A stretch of 64,000 nucleotides of DNA from Pseudoscleropodium purum (GCA_963969395.1 OZ017798.1:26652173-26716172), one strand, 5' to 3'; shown: positions 1 to 11,109, counted from the stretch's first letter. Notes: a model not told the origin generated them from the sequence alone. Translations and numbers: made by a program.

Positions 1-948
1 CAAGTCTGAGCCAGGCAGTGCTACGTATACATGAGCTATTTTAGATACTCCACAAACATCGCGGAGCATGTCTATCGCCTACGAACCTCCAGTCTGAGCC
101 CGCCTCTGAGATCGAGCGGGAGACATCGCTTCATTTGGGAAGTCCTGTTCCCGCGCCGCCGCGCCACCGTCTTCCTCGTCACTCGGTCGTTTTCGCTTTT
201 GCTGAACCCGAGTTGACCTCCGCGAGTCCGCCGACTTCGACTCCTTTTCGAGCGTGGCCCCCTTGCTTCTTCCCCGTCGTGGTTCAGGCGGGGAAACCAC
301 CATGGGTGTCGGTTGGTAGCCGATACTAATGTCAGCTGTAGTAGCCGGGCAGCCAATTGCAGTGACTCCCACTTGAGGCTCTATCGCAGGACTGACCACT
401 AGAGCCTGTGGAATCCTGCGAATCTCTTCTGACGGTGGCTGAACGTGCAAGTCCACGACCATTGCGACCGATGAATTTTCCGGTCGGAGCATCCCGTGCG
501 GCTCCGAATTTGGAGCTGGGTGGAGATTGAGAGAACGCCGCGGAGATGAAGGACGTCGTTGCTGCTGCCTTCGAATGAGTGTCTCTTTCGGGGGGCCATC
601 ACTGTCTGAGTCAATCTGAAACGTCTGAAGTGCTGGTCGCTCCTGAGACTGACCCTGCGGCCGTTGAGATTGAGCAGCGCCACCCGGAGTCTCCGTTAGA
701 TTGAGGGTCGAGATCGGCCGCGGTTGCTGATGTGATGCCGCAGGCGACACTTGCCCCGATCCGCTTGCGCCTCCCCGGTCTGTCAGCGCAGGCGTCCCCG
801 AAGAAGGTCCCAAGGAAGCCGAGGAGACGAGGTTCATTCCCCTCACACGTTCTGTAGCCTTCTGCAATCCGTCCTCCTCCCGAACGAACTCCATGACGGT
901 CCGCCCATTCCTCTACGAACCCATGGAGTACAAGTGAGTAACATGTTG

Positions 949-967
949 TATCGGCTGCCAGCCGACA
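949..967. repeat. 19-bp palindrome copy 1
   Basis: TATCGGCTGCCAGCCGACA, one mismatch to consensus. It lies in the last intron of the minus-strand gene, just upstream of the acceptor proposed at 913; its own GGCAG offers an alternative acceptor, but that reading meets a stop. Confidence 0.85.
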
Positions 968-2496
968 GGATTTCACTTCTTCTGAACAATGCAAATGTGA
1001 GGAAGGGATAAGAAAACTTACCAGAGCGATCTCCGTGATGTTCCCGCCCCCCCAGATGTTGATGACGGTGGCATCCTTGGATTTTAGGGTCGGCATCATC
1101 AGTTTCTCTAGAAGTCCATGACCAACCCCACCCATCCCGCCATTCCAGTCGACCTTGCCCTCAACGTCGACATTGAACCAGTCGGGCGCCTTGTTGATTC
1201 CAGTGAAGCGCTTGAAGACCGGGAAAATACTGGACCTGTCCTCGGGCTTCGGGAAGGTCAAGGACAGAGTGACCAAAGGCATGGATTCAATCTCCGCCTT
1301 CTGAAAGCCTCCACGGGGAGATGGCTGATAGTACACCGAATGGTAGTACCAGGAGGACGAGGACGAGTACGAGGCCGTCGCGACATAATCTCGGAAACGC
1401 GAGTTCCCGATGAGGAGCATTGGCAGGGGGATGTATGCTTCAGTCTCTTCGATATTCGGACCGTCCACCTCAGGGATTTCAGCAGCCGGTGCTAGATCGA
1501 GCAGATTGTTCTTGTTCACTGGAACTACTTCCCCCATATCTGTATACCCAAAGAGGACAATGAATTTTTTGTCCTCGGGTTCCAGCGCCATATTCCCCTT
1601 TGATTGACGGACGAAGTCGACCACCTCAGGAATACTCTCTCCGACATAGCATTCGTATTTCAGTTCGGCGGACTTCCCAAGTGTTGGAGGCATTTCGACT
1701 TTGGCGTAGTTCGCCAACGTCGTGAAGAAGACCCCCGGCGCCTTGCCATCCGTCGACTTGTCCGTCGTTGGATTCATAGGGTTCACCCGCCCCTTCAACT
1801 AGTTGTTGGCGTCCGTGAACTTCATCATGTCCTTCCAGACGTTTCGGACTACGGCCGCTGAGTACCCCTCCTTTTCAACAAGCTCCATCCAATCCTCGTC
1901 AGTATATGGGGTCCAGCCCTGGTCCTTGCAGGGAAGGGGATGCTTCTTCCTGGTCCACATGATGTCGTTCATGACGATCCTGTCCAGCTTTTTGTCCTTG
2001 CACCAGTCGAAGAGAGTGATCTTCCCCGAGGACTTGGCCTTCGCGGTATTCTTGATGCTCATGCGAAGTGCAACGATCTCCCGCCCTAGCTCGCACAGAT
2101 CCGAATCCCGAAGCCCCAGCGTTGGCGTGAGATCCGTTTTGGTGATGTGAGTGAGCGGCTTCCGATTGACGAGGAGATTCGGCACAGTCCCATCATCTCC
2201 AATAAGCTCCCCGTTCTCCCACGTGTCGCAGCTTAGAATTTTGATTTTCTTAGTATACACCCAAATAGGAACGGAAACTAGTCATTAGCTAACCGGATCC
2301 GATTAGGTGGGGAAGGAAAACTCAGAATTAGCACGGAACGTGAAGTAGTGGGCTTCTTGGATCTAATCCGGTCAGGAGTAACTAACGACGAAAACGGAAT
2401 GTAACACGGATTAGGTCTAGGACCGGATGATGATGATGAACCGGATTATGATGGTAAACCGGATTCATGATGACAAACCGGAAAGGGTCCAGGGAC

Positions 2497-2504
2497 TATA
2501 AAAG
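2497..2504 (+). promoter_or_regulatory. TATA box of the 3.3-kb element
   Basis: TATAAAAG about 190 bases before the element's ORF. The second copy has TATATAAG at the matching place, so the box is kept. Function is inferred. Confidence 0.5.
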
Positions 2505-2684
2505 GAGGAACTTTCACTGTTGCACCCCCTTTTAGAAACTCGACCTTGAGCGCACGATTGAGTTTTTGTCGTTTGTGCGTCTGTGCATTTATGTTCTGTT
2601 CGTTTTAATTCCGGTTGAGATCGGAGAGAGGAAGTGAGGAACGGGACGTGCGGCTAGGAGATAGTGAGGTAGATGTGAGTGGGA

Positions 2685-4343
2685 ATGCCTCAGCTACGTA
2701 GGTCGAGACAAGCGAGTCCCTCTAGAGGCGAGGTGAAGCTCCGGAAAGTCATTCCGGTTATTCCCTCCACAGAGCCGGAAAAGGCTGAACTCATGGATGA
2801 TCTCAGATCCATGGGTTGCGTAGGGTTTGCCGAGAAACCTTGGGGTTTTAGGGAGGAGAGAATGGTCAAGGAGCTCCTCGGAAAGTTGTCCAACCAGTTT
2901 GACAACACCGTGAGGGGAGCTCCCGTCAGCTGGAACGAGGGGATGTGGAGAGTGGTTTACGGTTTCCGGGCAGGAGGTTTGGGAATGGCGAGCCGGAAGG
3001 ATGAGTTTGTCCGAGGGAAGTTCAAGGGAGCCGTCAACCCGAAGGACGGATACGCGGTCGAGGATTGCTTGGATGACTGACACCGTCGGCTCCTGCAATT
3101 CCTGGTTCCGGTTCTTCACCCAGAAAAGCCGACCAGGGTGACGATCACCCTCGGCAACACCATTTTCGGTGCCCTCAGTGGTACCCAGAAAGTGGACTGG
3201 GCACGGATCATTTCCGATCTCGTGGCCCAGCTTGTTAGTAGGGTTGGGAAGAAAAGGGCCACTCCAGTGTGCCCTTATCTCTTCCACCTCTATCGGGAGA
3301 ACCAAGTCCTCACCGACATAGAGGAGAGGGCGTGGAAGACGCAGGAAGTGCTCCTGAAGTATGGGGAGTCGGAGACGGATGACGAGGCGGAATCCGATTC
3401 CGGGTCAGACCGGGAGTCCAGCGAGGAAGAGGAGGAGCCGATGCCGCCGATCAAGCGACAGAAGCTGACGCCTCCACACAAGCGCGGGACGCCTCCCGGT
3501 CAAGACAAACCGGCCCCGGAGGAGAAACCGGAAGTCGAGAAGACCAATTCCGGGGGAGATCCGGATATGCAAGATCCGTTCAACGGTCTGATCAACGTCC
3601 TCTGCGACATCAGGGCGGATTGGGAGGTCAAGCACAGGACGCTTGCGGCAATCGGCAAGTTGGTGGGTGCTACACCGGACAGCAACTTGGCGGAACAAGT
3701 GGCGCACTGCATCACGAATCCGGAAGAGACCCGGAAGCAGGAAGCCGAGATCCGCCGGTTGCAGGAGGAGGTAGATAAACTGAAGGCAACACTTTTTGCC
3801 TATCAGGAAGACGTGACGGCCGCTCGGGAGATGGCGGAGGAGACTCGGAAGGTGGCCGAGCAGATCAAGGCGGTCCTGGGAGAGACCGGAACGACAGCGG
3901 CCAAAGCGAAGCTCTTCGACGAGAAGATCCACGAAGAGAAGAAACTATCCGGTTCCCGGATGGTCCGGATTCTCGCGGACTTCGCCGAGCAGGTGGAGAC
4001 GGCAATGGTGGAGGGGCGGAAGGCAGCGGACCGGATCGAGGAGAGCAGCCGGAAGCTGACGGGAGCGACGTGCGACAAAGGTATTCACCTTTCGGACATC
4101 TCACTACCGGACCTCTTTCCGGATGCAACTATGGCGAAGGACAGGAAGGATTGGACTTCTGAGTCCAAGAAGTCTGCACGGACTGGGACTCCGGGCACGA
4201 GACCGGATATCACCATCGACCTGGAGTCTCCACCCGGACCGAATCCTGCGGAGGGGGAACGGGTCCGGAATTTGAGTGAAGTTTTCGAGGAGCTAGTCCC
4301 GGAGACCGGAAGCCCGACGATAGGATCTAGAGTTGTAGGGTAG
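2685..4343 (+). CDS. Element-encoded coiled-coil protein with one in-frame TGA
   Basis: The frame runs 553 codons from ATG at 2685 to TAG at 4341-4343, broken only by TGA at 3078-3080 (codon 132). The frame is the same on both sides, so this is one gene with a nonsense change or readthrough, not two genes. The first 270 residues or so look globular (WNEGMWRVVYGF; later VSRVGKKRATPVCPYLFHLY). An acidic Ser/Asp/Glu tract around residues 235-255 and a Pro/Lys stretch follow, then a long charged helix rich in Glu, Lys and Arg that looks like a coiled coil (about residues 340-420). No protease, reverse transcriptase or integrase motif was seen. It could be a gag-like or DNA-binding protein; the family was not recognised. 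The gene is missing from the second copy. Confidence 0.55.
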
Positions 4344-4494
4344 AGAGGATTTTAATTTCAATTAGGAGTAGGAGCGGATCCGGATCCGGATCCGGCTCAA
4401 TAGTATTAGGTTAGACCGGAAGTTAGATTAAGGTGGCGGCGGACCCCCACGGGTTTTCCGCTCCTTTTTGTGCTTTTAGGGTTTTTACCCTTTG

Positions 4495-4502
4495 TATATA
4501 AA
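4495..4502 (+). promoter_or_regulatory. Second TATA-like box of the element
   Basis: TATATAAA downstream of the ORF, kept in the second copy. It could drive a transcript of the non-coding 3' part; the activity is inferred. Confidence 0.35.
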
Positions 4503-5684
4503 TCGGTTCCTGTGATGGGAATTGGGAGTTTTTCATTTTGCAAATTTCTTGTACCTTTTTCTTCTCCTCATTGTGAGTCTCTCTCCAGCGCGACAGGATT
4601 GTATGATGTGGAGTTAAGATAGTACGAGCCGGTTTGCGAGTGATTTCTCCCCTTGGTGTTTCTTTTCCGATCCAAGGTGCATGTGAGTAGGTATCGAAGA
4701 GTTGGGAGTGAACTTAGTTCCTCAGCACGTCTAGAGTTTGAGATTCCGGGTGAGAAAGCCGTTGTTAGGCTAGGCGGGTAGGGAGGGATTCCTTAGCTGC
4801 GCTAGAACTCCCGGGTGGGAAATCCGGTTGAGTGTCCGATCTCCTGTGAGGTCTCACCACCCGTATGGGTAACGGAAGAACTTTAGTTGATGTTGGAACG
4901 GACGGGTACACTTGTAACCACCTGTCTTCGCACGGATCGGAAGTAGCATCAAGGTCGTTGTAGTACGAGAGGGTCGAGTGTGGGGTCTTTGTGTGACCTA
5001 CAACCCGGATTGCTATCTGGGTTGTTGTGAAGGACCAAACCGGATCCGGATTAGCTTAGGAGTTTAGGAAGTAGGACAGTGGGTCTTCAGCCACTATAAG
5101 TCACGGAAGGAGTGGTGGGCCTACCACTCTCAAAATTAAGCGGCGACCCCTCTGATGGTGAAACAGAGGCAAAACTAAACCGGATAGGATTACGGATATA
5201 GGATGACCATTCCGACCGGATTGGTCAGGACGGATTTCCAGGATCGGAAGTTGTGAGATCCTGGGATTTGGGTATTTGTACGGACCGGATAGTTAGTAGG
5301 ACCGGAAGAAGGAGTAATCCGGTCTGTAGTTATCCGGTGTGGTAGTATTTCTGGTTCTAGATCTAGGACCGGAAAGTAAGATTGGCATACTGACTGAGCT
5401 TAACTGCTTAATAGAGCTAGATACTTCACAGGATCTCGTGGGTTCGATCTTTAGAGTCACTTAGTTATACTCTAGAGCGATTTTTGTGAGTATAATGGGG
5501 AATTGACCTGCCCTGTGCTGCGACACCACGCATCGAAGACCTCCGTCCATAGCACCCAGGTGGTCTCCTTGATGAAGATGAGGGGCAACTTGGAGGACAC
5601 CTTCTCATCCACAAAGTGCGCCATCACCTTCAGCTTCGCAGCCTGGAGGAGTTCCACCGCAATGTTTAGAACATGCGAGAATGG

Positions 5685-5703
5685 TATCGGCTGCCAGCCG
5701 ATA
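5685..5703. repeat. 19-bp palindrome copy 2
   Basis: Exact consensus TATCGGCTGCCAGCCGATA. On the minus strand its GGCAG forms the proposed acceptor of intron 5691-5754, and its last bases encode Pro-Ile at the start of the next exon. Confidence 0.9.
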
Positions 5704-6276
5704 CATAATATATTAATCAAAAGGGAGAAAAAAATAAAGGTGCATGGGAATTACCTCAAATGCTGCTGATGGCTTTCCACCTCCACGATGCGGCTCTGGG
5801 CACCCCGCCTTCACCCACGCCGCTCTTCCCATCTCTGCACAGGATCTGAAGGTCTCCTTTGCCACTTTCTCCGCGATGTTGAGATTGAGGGCATTGGAGA
5901 CTCTGACGAGTGTGTCCGGGTCTCTATTGAATACCAAAATGACCTCGAACTCCAAGAGGTCGGTTTTGGCTTCAGAGCTGTCCGGATATTGCTCGGCCAA
6001 TTCTCGACAGGCCGTCACTGTGTGTTGCCCACCAATGATATACCAGTGGACATTTGGCGCCTTCCACCACGGCATTGAGATGCCGTCGACAACAACAGTC
6101 TGTTCCTTCCCGGGACACTCGTCCATCACGGCATCTAGCCCTTTGTCCGTTGGCAGTGGAGCCCGCTTCAGAGGAATCCCATGGATTTCCGACTTCTTCC
6201 TGATGGACCCGTATCCCTTGTACATGGTCTTCACCTGAATTGAGAGAAGGCCAAAATATTAAAGACCAGCTACAAA

Positions 6277-6295
6277 TGTCGGCTGCCAGCCGATA
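6277..6295. repeat. 19-bp palindrome copy 3
   Basis: TGTCGGCTGCCAGCCGATA, inside the minus-strand intron 6235-6348, about 40 bases from its acceptor. Confidence 0.9.
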
Positions 6296-6801
6296 CATTA
6301 TATGGGAAGATAAAAACTAGTAAAGGATGGAAGTGATCGTCGAATTACCTGGCCAAGTAGGTCCTTTGCAATCTTCCGGTACTTCAACTCGTCTGGTGCA
6401 ATGTAGAATTTGTCCGAGTGAATGACCCCCGGAAGACGCTGCTTTTTGTAAGGAAACGCGTGCAGGAGCCCCGTTTCCAACGCCTGGTAAATAGACTTCA
6501 CCTCGTTCTCCTTCGTCTTGGTTGTGAGATGATTTCCACGCCGGAGTGCCTCGTCGAGTGTCAGCTTCAGCGGCTTGTTGGAGTCGTCCCTGGCCTTCGC
6601 TTTTCTCTTCGGTTTGCTGGGCGACCCGGTCTTCTGTAAATCAGTTGCAGCGACTTCAGTCACTGGCGCCGCCACTTGCTTCCTCGCCAAGGGTACCTTT
6701 TTCTTTCCCTTTTCCAACTCACGAGCGATGAACGCATTGTGTTCATCGCGCTCTATCTTCAAGCACTCCCAGCCCTGGATGAGGTCCTTTGCATTGGACG
6801 G

Positions 6802-8454
6802 TGTTGCAGCACAGGGCAGGTAAATTCCCCATTATATTCACAAAAATCGCTCTAGAGTATAACTAAATGACTCTAAAGATCGAACCCACGAGATCCTGTG
6901 AAGTATCTAGCTCTATTAAGCAGTTAAGCTCAGTCAGTATTCCAATCTTACTTTCCGGTCCTAGATCTAGAACCAGAAATACCACCACACCGGATAACTA
7001 TAGACCGGATTACTCCTTCTTCCGATCCTACTAAATATCCGGTCTGTGCAAATATCCAAATCCCAGGATCTTACAACTTCCGGTCCTGGAAATCCGTCCT
7101 GACCAATCCGGTCCAGATGGTCATCATGTATCCGTAATCCTATCCGGTTTGGTTTTGCCTCTGTTTCAACATCAGAGGGGTCGCCGCTTACATTTGAGAG
7201 TGGTAGGCCCACCACTCCTTCCGTGACTTATAGTGGCTGAAGACCCACTGTCCTACTTCCTAAACTCCTAAGCTAATCCGGATCCGGTTTGGTCCTTCAC
7301 AACAACCCAGATAGCAATCCGGGTTGTAGGTCACACAAAGACCCCACACTCGACCCTCTCATACTACAACGACCTTGATGCTACTTCCGATCCGTGCGAA
7401 GATAGGTGGTTACAAGTGTACCCGTCCATTCCAACATCAACTAAAGTTCTTCCGTTTACCCACACGGGTGGTGAGACCTCACAGGAGATCGGACACTCGA
7501 CCGGATTTCCCACCCGGGAGTTCTAGCGCAGCTAAGGGATCCCTCCCTACCCGCCTAGCCTAACAATGGCTTTCTCACCCGGAACTTGGAACTCTAGAAG
7601 TGCTGAGGAACTAAGTTCACTCCCAACTCTTAGATACCTACTCACATGCACATAGAATCGGAAAAGAAAACACCAAGGGGAGAAATCACTCGCAAACCGG
7701 CTCACACCATCCTAACTCCACATCATACAACCATGTCGCACTGGAGAGAGACACACAATAAGGAGAAGAGGAAGGCACAAGAGATTTGCAAAATGAAGAC
7801 TCCCAGTTCCCATCGCAGGAACCGATTTATATACAAAGGGTAAAAACCCTAAAAGTACAAAGTGGAGCGGAAAACCCGTGGGGGTCCGCCGCCACCCTAA
7901 TTCAACTTTCGGTCTAACCTAATACTGTTGAGCCGGATCCCGATCCGGATCCGCTCCTACTCCTAACTCAAATCAAAATCCTATCTACTCTACAACCCTA
8001 GATCCTACTGTCGGGCTTCTGCTCTGCGGATCCAACTGCTCGAAGACTTCACTCAAGTTCCGGTTCCATTCCTCACGTTCTCTCTCCGATCTTAACCAGA
8101 ATCAAAGTTTGCAGCACACAAACGCAAAAAACTCTACGACGCGCGCTCAAGGTCGAGTTTGTAAAAAGGGGTGCAACTGCGAAGGCTCCTCCTTATATAG
8201 TCTCTGGACCATTTCCGGTTTGGTCGTCTTGAATCCGATTCACCCATAATCCGGTCCTAGACCTAATCCGTGTTGCATTCCGTTCCCATCGATAGTTACT
8301 CCTGATCGGATTAGATCTAAGAGGCCCACTACTTCATGTTCTGTGCTAGTTTTGAGTTTTCCTTCTTCACCTAATCGGATCCGGTTCCCTAATGGCTAGT
8401 TTCCGTTCCTATTTTGGTGCATGCTAAGAAAATCAAAATTTTAAGCTGCAACAG
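6802..8454 (-). mobile_element. Inverted, internally deleted copy of the 3.3-kb element
   Basis: The ends TGTTGCAG and CTGCAACA are flanked by GACGG at 6797-6801 and 8455-8459. Read on the minus strand it is collinear with 2224-5525 and nearly identical by eye over both shared parts, but it lacks about 1.6 kb covering almost the whole ORF. The break falls where the long copy has GGAACGGG at 2638-2645 and again at 4256-4263, so deletion between short direct repeats is likely. It sits in an exon of the host ParB-like gene. The TATA-like boxes and the 3' non-coding region are retained, including the AGTGGT/ACCACT hairpin near 7200. Confidence 0.85.
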
Positions 8455-8907
8455 ACGGCGTGTTTCCCGCGAACGTCATGCCCATCGACATTGACTTCTA
8501 TCCACAGACCTCCTCCGTGCACTTGTTCATCGGCAACTCCACCGCGAAATAATCGGCAACTCCATCCGTGCTTCCCAGCGGCATCAAGCATATCATGAGG
8601 TGCACGAAATCGCCAACAGCCTTGACAGACAATACACTTCCTTTGCCAGGGGTCATGTTCCCTTTCAGCTTGAAGAAGCATACGATCTCCACTATCGTGT
8701 CGGGTAGTTGCCTCCAACACAGACCCCATTCTTGGACGGCCTCAATCGCTCGCCATGTTGCCCTCGATGGATACCCGTCTCCCAATATCCGAGAGTTTGG
8801 GATTTGCTCACCTAGAAGGCGGGCCAAGAGAGTCGGTTTCCTATAGAACAATACAATTGAATTCTCAGTACACTCACACTATGCACCTTCACTTTGTGCA
8901 TCCACTG

Positions 8908-8926
8908 TATCGGTTGCCAGCCGATA
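8908..8926. repeat. 19-bp palindrome copy 4
   Basis: TATCGGTTGCCAGCCGATA, in the presumed intron just upstream of the minus exon starting at 8840. Confidence 0.9.
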
Positions 8927-8999
8927 CAACCTCTCAGTCCCTAAACCCTACCGTCGGAAGACATTTCTAGAAATTCCTAAGTCAACCGTCCCGAGATCA

Positions 9000-9018
9000 T
9001 ATTGGCTGTTAGCCGACA
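9000..9018. repeat. 19-bp palindrome copy 5
   Basis: TATTGGCTGTTAGCCGACA, a diverged copy. Confidence 0.75.
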
Positions 9019-9056
9019 TAGCTTAAGCTCAGGCTCCTAGTGAGTGCTGCAATGTA

Positions 9057-9075
9057 TGTTGGTTGCCAACCGATA
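9057..9075. repeat. 19-bp palindrome copy 6
   Basis: TGTTGGTTGCCAACCGATA. Paired changes in both arms keep most of the dyad. Confidence 0.75.
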
Positions 9076-9138
9076 TAGCAAGTAATAGGTGCCTCAGAAT
9101 CTCAATGGCTATCCTATATGATATAGCAAATGACAGTG

Positions 9139-9157
9139 TATCGGCTGGCAGCCGATA
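9139..9157. repeat. 19-bp palindrome copy 7
   Basis: TATCGGCTGGCAGCCGATA, an intact palindrome with the central base in the other orientation. Confidence 0.9.
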
Positions 9158-9219
9158 CATGTAGTGAAAAGTACCTCTCAGTCGCCAAATCGGAGGACGC
9201 CATCGCCAATGGACTCTGT

Positions 9220-9340
9220 CGCTTATCGGCTGCTGAAGATGACTTGTCGGCTGTTGAAAAAGCACGCTTGCCTCACTCTCCTTCACTGTCGGCTGGCCAG
9301 AAATGTGTATCGGCTGCGCTAAGATGTATCGGTTGCTGCT
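9220..9340 (+). repeat. Array of palindrome half sites
   Basis: Five half-site motifs of the type T(A/G)TCGG(C/T)TG, all in one direction, near 9223, 9248, 9290, 9309 and 9326. The second arms are absent or degenerate. Confidence 0.6.
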
Positions 9341-9507
9341 TTGCTTTGCGAGGGGATGTCAGCTGCAAACTGGACTGAAAGAGGGAGAATGGCAGAGTGA
9401 GAGTGAGTGAGGCTGTGAGTGAGAGTGAGTGACAGAGAGAGAGCAGGAGACGCAAATGGCAAATGAGAGAAAATGAAAGTGGCGAGGGGTGTATACCCCC
9501 TAAACCC

Positions 9508-9524
9508 TCGGCTGCCAGCCGATA
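9508..9524. repeat. Palindrome copy 8
   Basis: TCGGCTGCCAGCCGATA; the outer two bases of the left arm are changed. Confidence 0.8.
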
Positions 9525-10273
9525 GGCGCAATCATGACAAACCGAGTCCGTTCTTCCATAAATTTCATCCATCGTAGGTTTTCATCCGTTAGCATGTACT
9601 CCACATCCAGCAAAGTACATGGAAGTTACGAACACTCATTGCAGAGATGCATATGTTTCCCAACACGATCTCCCGATGCACGGACTTGTCTCTCTTGCAA
9701 TCACCACAACTTCATCCTCTTCCAAATTCAAATTTCAGGCGCCAAATTTAGTTTCAGGCTTGCTCACCTAGGATTAGATCTTGGAGGACTTCCATTTTCA
9801 TTTTCATTTGCCCCACACACGCACTCAGAGCGTCCAAGAACCGTCAGGGAATTGCAGTGGCTTGTTGTGGAATGTTTATGAGGGATGCAACATGACAGGG
9901 AATTCAGTAGACCTCAGTTCAGTGCAGCATTGAGTAGTCTTCGGGTTCAGGAAGCGCTCTTCGACAGTTGTTATTTGGCGTTTAGGCTTACGTAGGATTT
10001 GTAGTAGGATTTGAATTGCTCCAAGCTACATTTGAATTGCAGTAGGATTCTAATTGCAGTAGTAGTCAAGAGCATTCTCGAAAATTAGTTGCCTGACAGA
10101 GGTTCAGGATTTCCTATTCGGTTGCACATGTGTTTCCATTTCATTATTTTTACTGGTCAAAGCATCTGTGGACAGTGCCTAGATCATAGGAAGCGCAAAA
10201 TCTAGCTTCGTGCATAATCCCCAAAGTTCTAGCTGTACGGTCCTGCCTCTGTGCTTGACCGTACGGACAGTGG

Positions 10274-10292
10274 TATCGACTGCCAACCGATA
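10274..10292. repeat. 19-bp palindrome copy 9
   Basis: TATCGACTGCCAACCGATA, 126 bases before the transposase ATG. Confidence 0.8.
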
Positions 10293-10338
10293 CTAATTTC
10301 TATACCAGGAAGGTCGTGAAGCACCAGGTACACAGATG

Positions 10339-10357
10339 TATCAGCTGCCAGCCGATA
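10339..10357. repeat. 19-bp palindrome copy 10
   Basis: TATCAGCTGCCAGCCGATA, 61 bases before the transposase ATG. Confidence 0.85.
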
Positions 10358-10755
10358 AGGTCATCATGGGTCTAACAGAGATTCCGACATTGTGGGTTCT
10401 GACTCCGATTTCAAATCATGAGTGGATCTGATGACTGGACATCGAGTGCGAGTCCTATTGAGGCATTCACGAAAAATGGAGGCTCGAAAAGACTGAAAAT
10501 GCAGAAGGGAGTTGTTGTGGCTCTTACACTGGAAGGATTATACTACTCCGGAAGGGTGGTCGTAGAAAGGGTGGTGAGCCGCGATCCCTACCTCGTACGC
10601 GTTCATGTCTTAGACGTTCCAAATAACCTCGATATGCCTCTTCCGTTTCCTGAGGGAGACATGGTGTTCCTACGACACTGCCCGGGAAGGTCAATCGTGT
10701 GGGAGGCAGAGAACATCTATCCCCATGCAGAGTCTGAAGGGTCTTCTTCTGCTGG

Positions 10756-10774
10756 TGTCGGCCGGCAGCCGATA
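10756..10774. repeat. 19-bp palindrome copy 11, in coding sequence
   Basis: TGTCGGCCGGCAGCCGATA, inside exon 1 of the transposase gene; read in frame it gives Val-Gly-Arg-Gln-Pro-Ile. Confidence 0.85.
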
Positions 10775-11109
10775 CAAGTGGTCATAGATGAAAAATCCAT
10801 ACAACAATTCTTGTCACTCACTGTCAATATGGATGTCTCACTACTGCAGACTATGGGCACGGATTTGCTGTATGCTGGTGTAGGTACAATTGTACAATGC
10901 TCTCCGAAGGGTTACTGGGAAGGCTTTCGTGTTCCACACAACTTCTTCCTCGTTGTGAAGCTACTGCACGTCGTCAATGATTTCCAGGATCAGAGTGCTT
11001 ATTGTGAGATTCCTGAATTCATGACACTCAAACGCTGTGTTGGATTCAAAATACTCTGGAGTGGTTATAAGGTCAGACCAATCGAGACCTCCGTCCCAAT
11101 AACCAAGGT

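Larger units (their letters stand above)
2224..5525 (+). mobile_element. 3.3-kb TG...CA element with 5-bp target duplication, inserted in the ParB-like gene
   Basis: The element begins TGTCGCAG and ends CTGCGACA and is flanked on both sides by CCACG (2219-2223 and 5526-5530). On the minus strand, deleting the element and one CCACG joins the host gene in frame (VFDAW to ENGEL). TG...CA ends and a 5-bp duplication are typical of LTR retrotransposons, yet no second LTR-like copy is seen inside, so it resembles a solo LTR or a non-autonomous element. It carries a promoter-like TATA box at 2497, a 553-codon reading frame with one TGA, a second TATA-like box at 4495, and about 1.2 kb of non-coding 3' sequence that is well conserved in the second copy. 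It is notably rich in CCGGA/TCCGG. Confidence 0.85.
79..8840 (-). pseudogene. ParB/DGQHR-like transposon protein, interrupted by two insertions
   Basis: Proposed exons, 5' to 3' on the minus strand: 8840-8460 continuing in 6796-6349 after an insertion; 6234-5755; 5690-5526 continuing in 2218-1022 after a second insertion; 912-79. Phases agree across every junction. Exon 6234-5755 encodes HWYIIGGQHTVTACREL, and its Gly-Gly-Gln-His-Thr core resembles the ParB/DGQHR (DndB-like) motif; this is a motif resemblance only. The middle is rich in Lys and Asp, and the last exon is Ser/Pro/Arg-rich and probably disordered. Upstream exons must exist beyond 8840 but were not identified. In-frame TAG codons lie at 8500-8498 and 1801-1799. 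Every intron inspected contains the 19-bp palindrome, and the acceptor at 5690 falls inside one. Role unknown; presumably an accessory protein for the divergent transposase. Confidence 0.6.
8841..10417. promoter_or_regulatory. Divergent intergenic region of the transposon, dense in palindromes
   Basis: No supported coding exon was found between the first recognised minus exon and the plus-strand ATG at 10418, although 5' exons of the minus gene may lie here. It holds seven full palindromes (8908, 9000, 9057, 9139, 9508, 10274, 10339) and an array of half sites at 9220-9340. Such a position between divergent genes suits a shared promoter or transposase-binding region; that is inference. A GAGAGTGAGTGA-type purine-rich stretch lies near 9380-9450. 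Confidence 0.5.

Noticed and set aside
2679..2684. GTG start for the element ORF
   Set aside because: In a plant nuclear gene the ATG two codons later (2685) is the likely start.
4955..4980. Text AGTACGAGAGGGTCGAG resembling the sarcin-ricin loop of large rRNA
   Set aside because: The flanks do not match rRNA and the second copy of the element reads AGTATGAGAGG, so it is chance.
2224..5525. Complete LTR retrotransposon
   Set aside because: No direct repeat between the two ends and no protease, reverse transcriptase, RNase H or integrase motif inside.
9273..9572. Minus-strand Ser/Leu-rich ORFs
   Set aside because: They translate the GAGAGTGAGTGA simple repeat and the half-site array.
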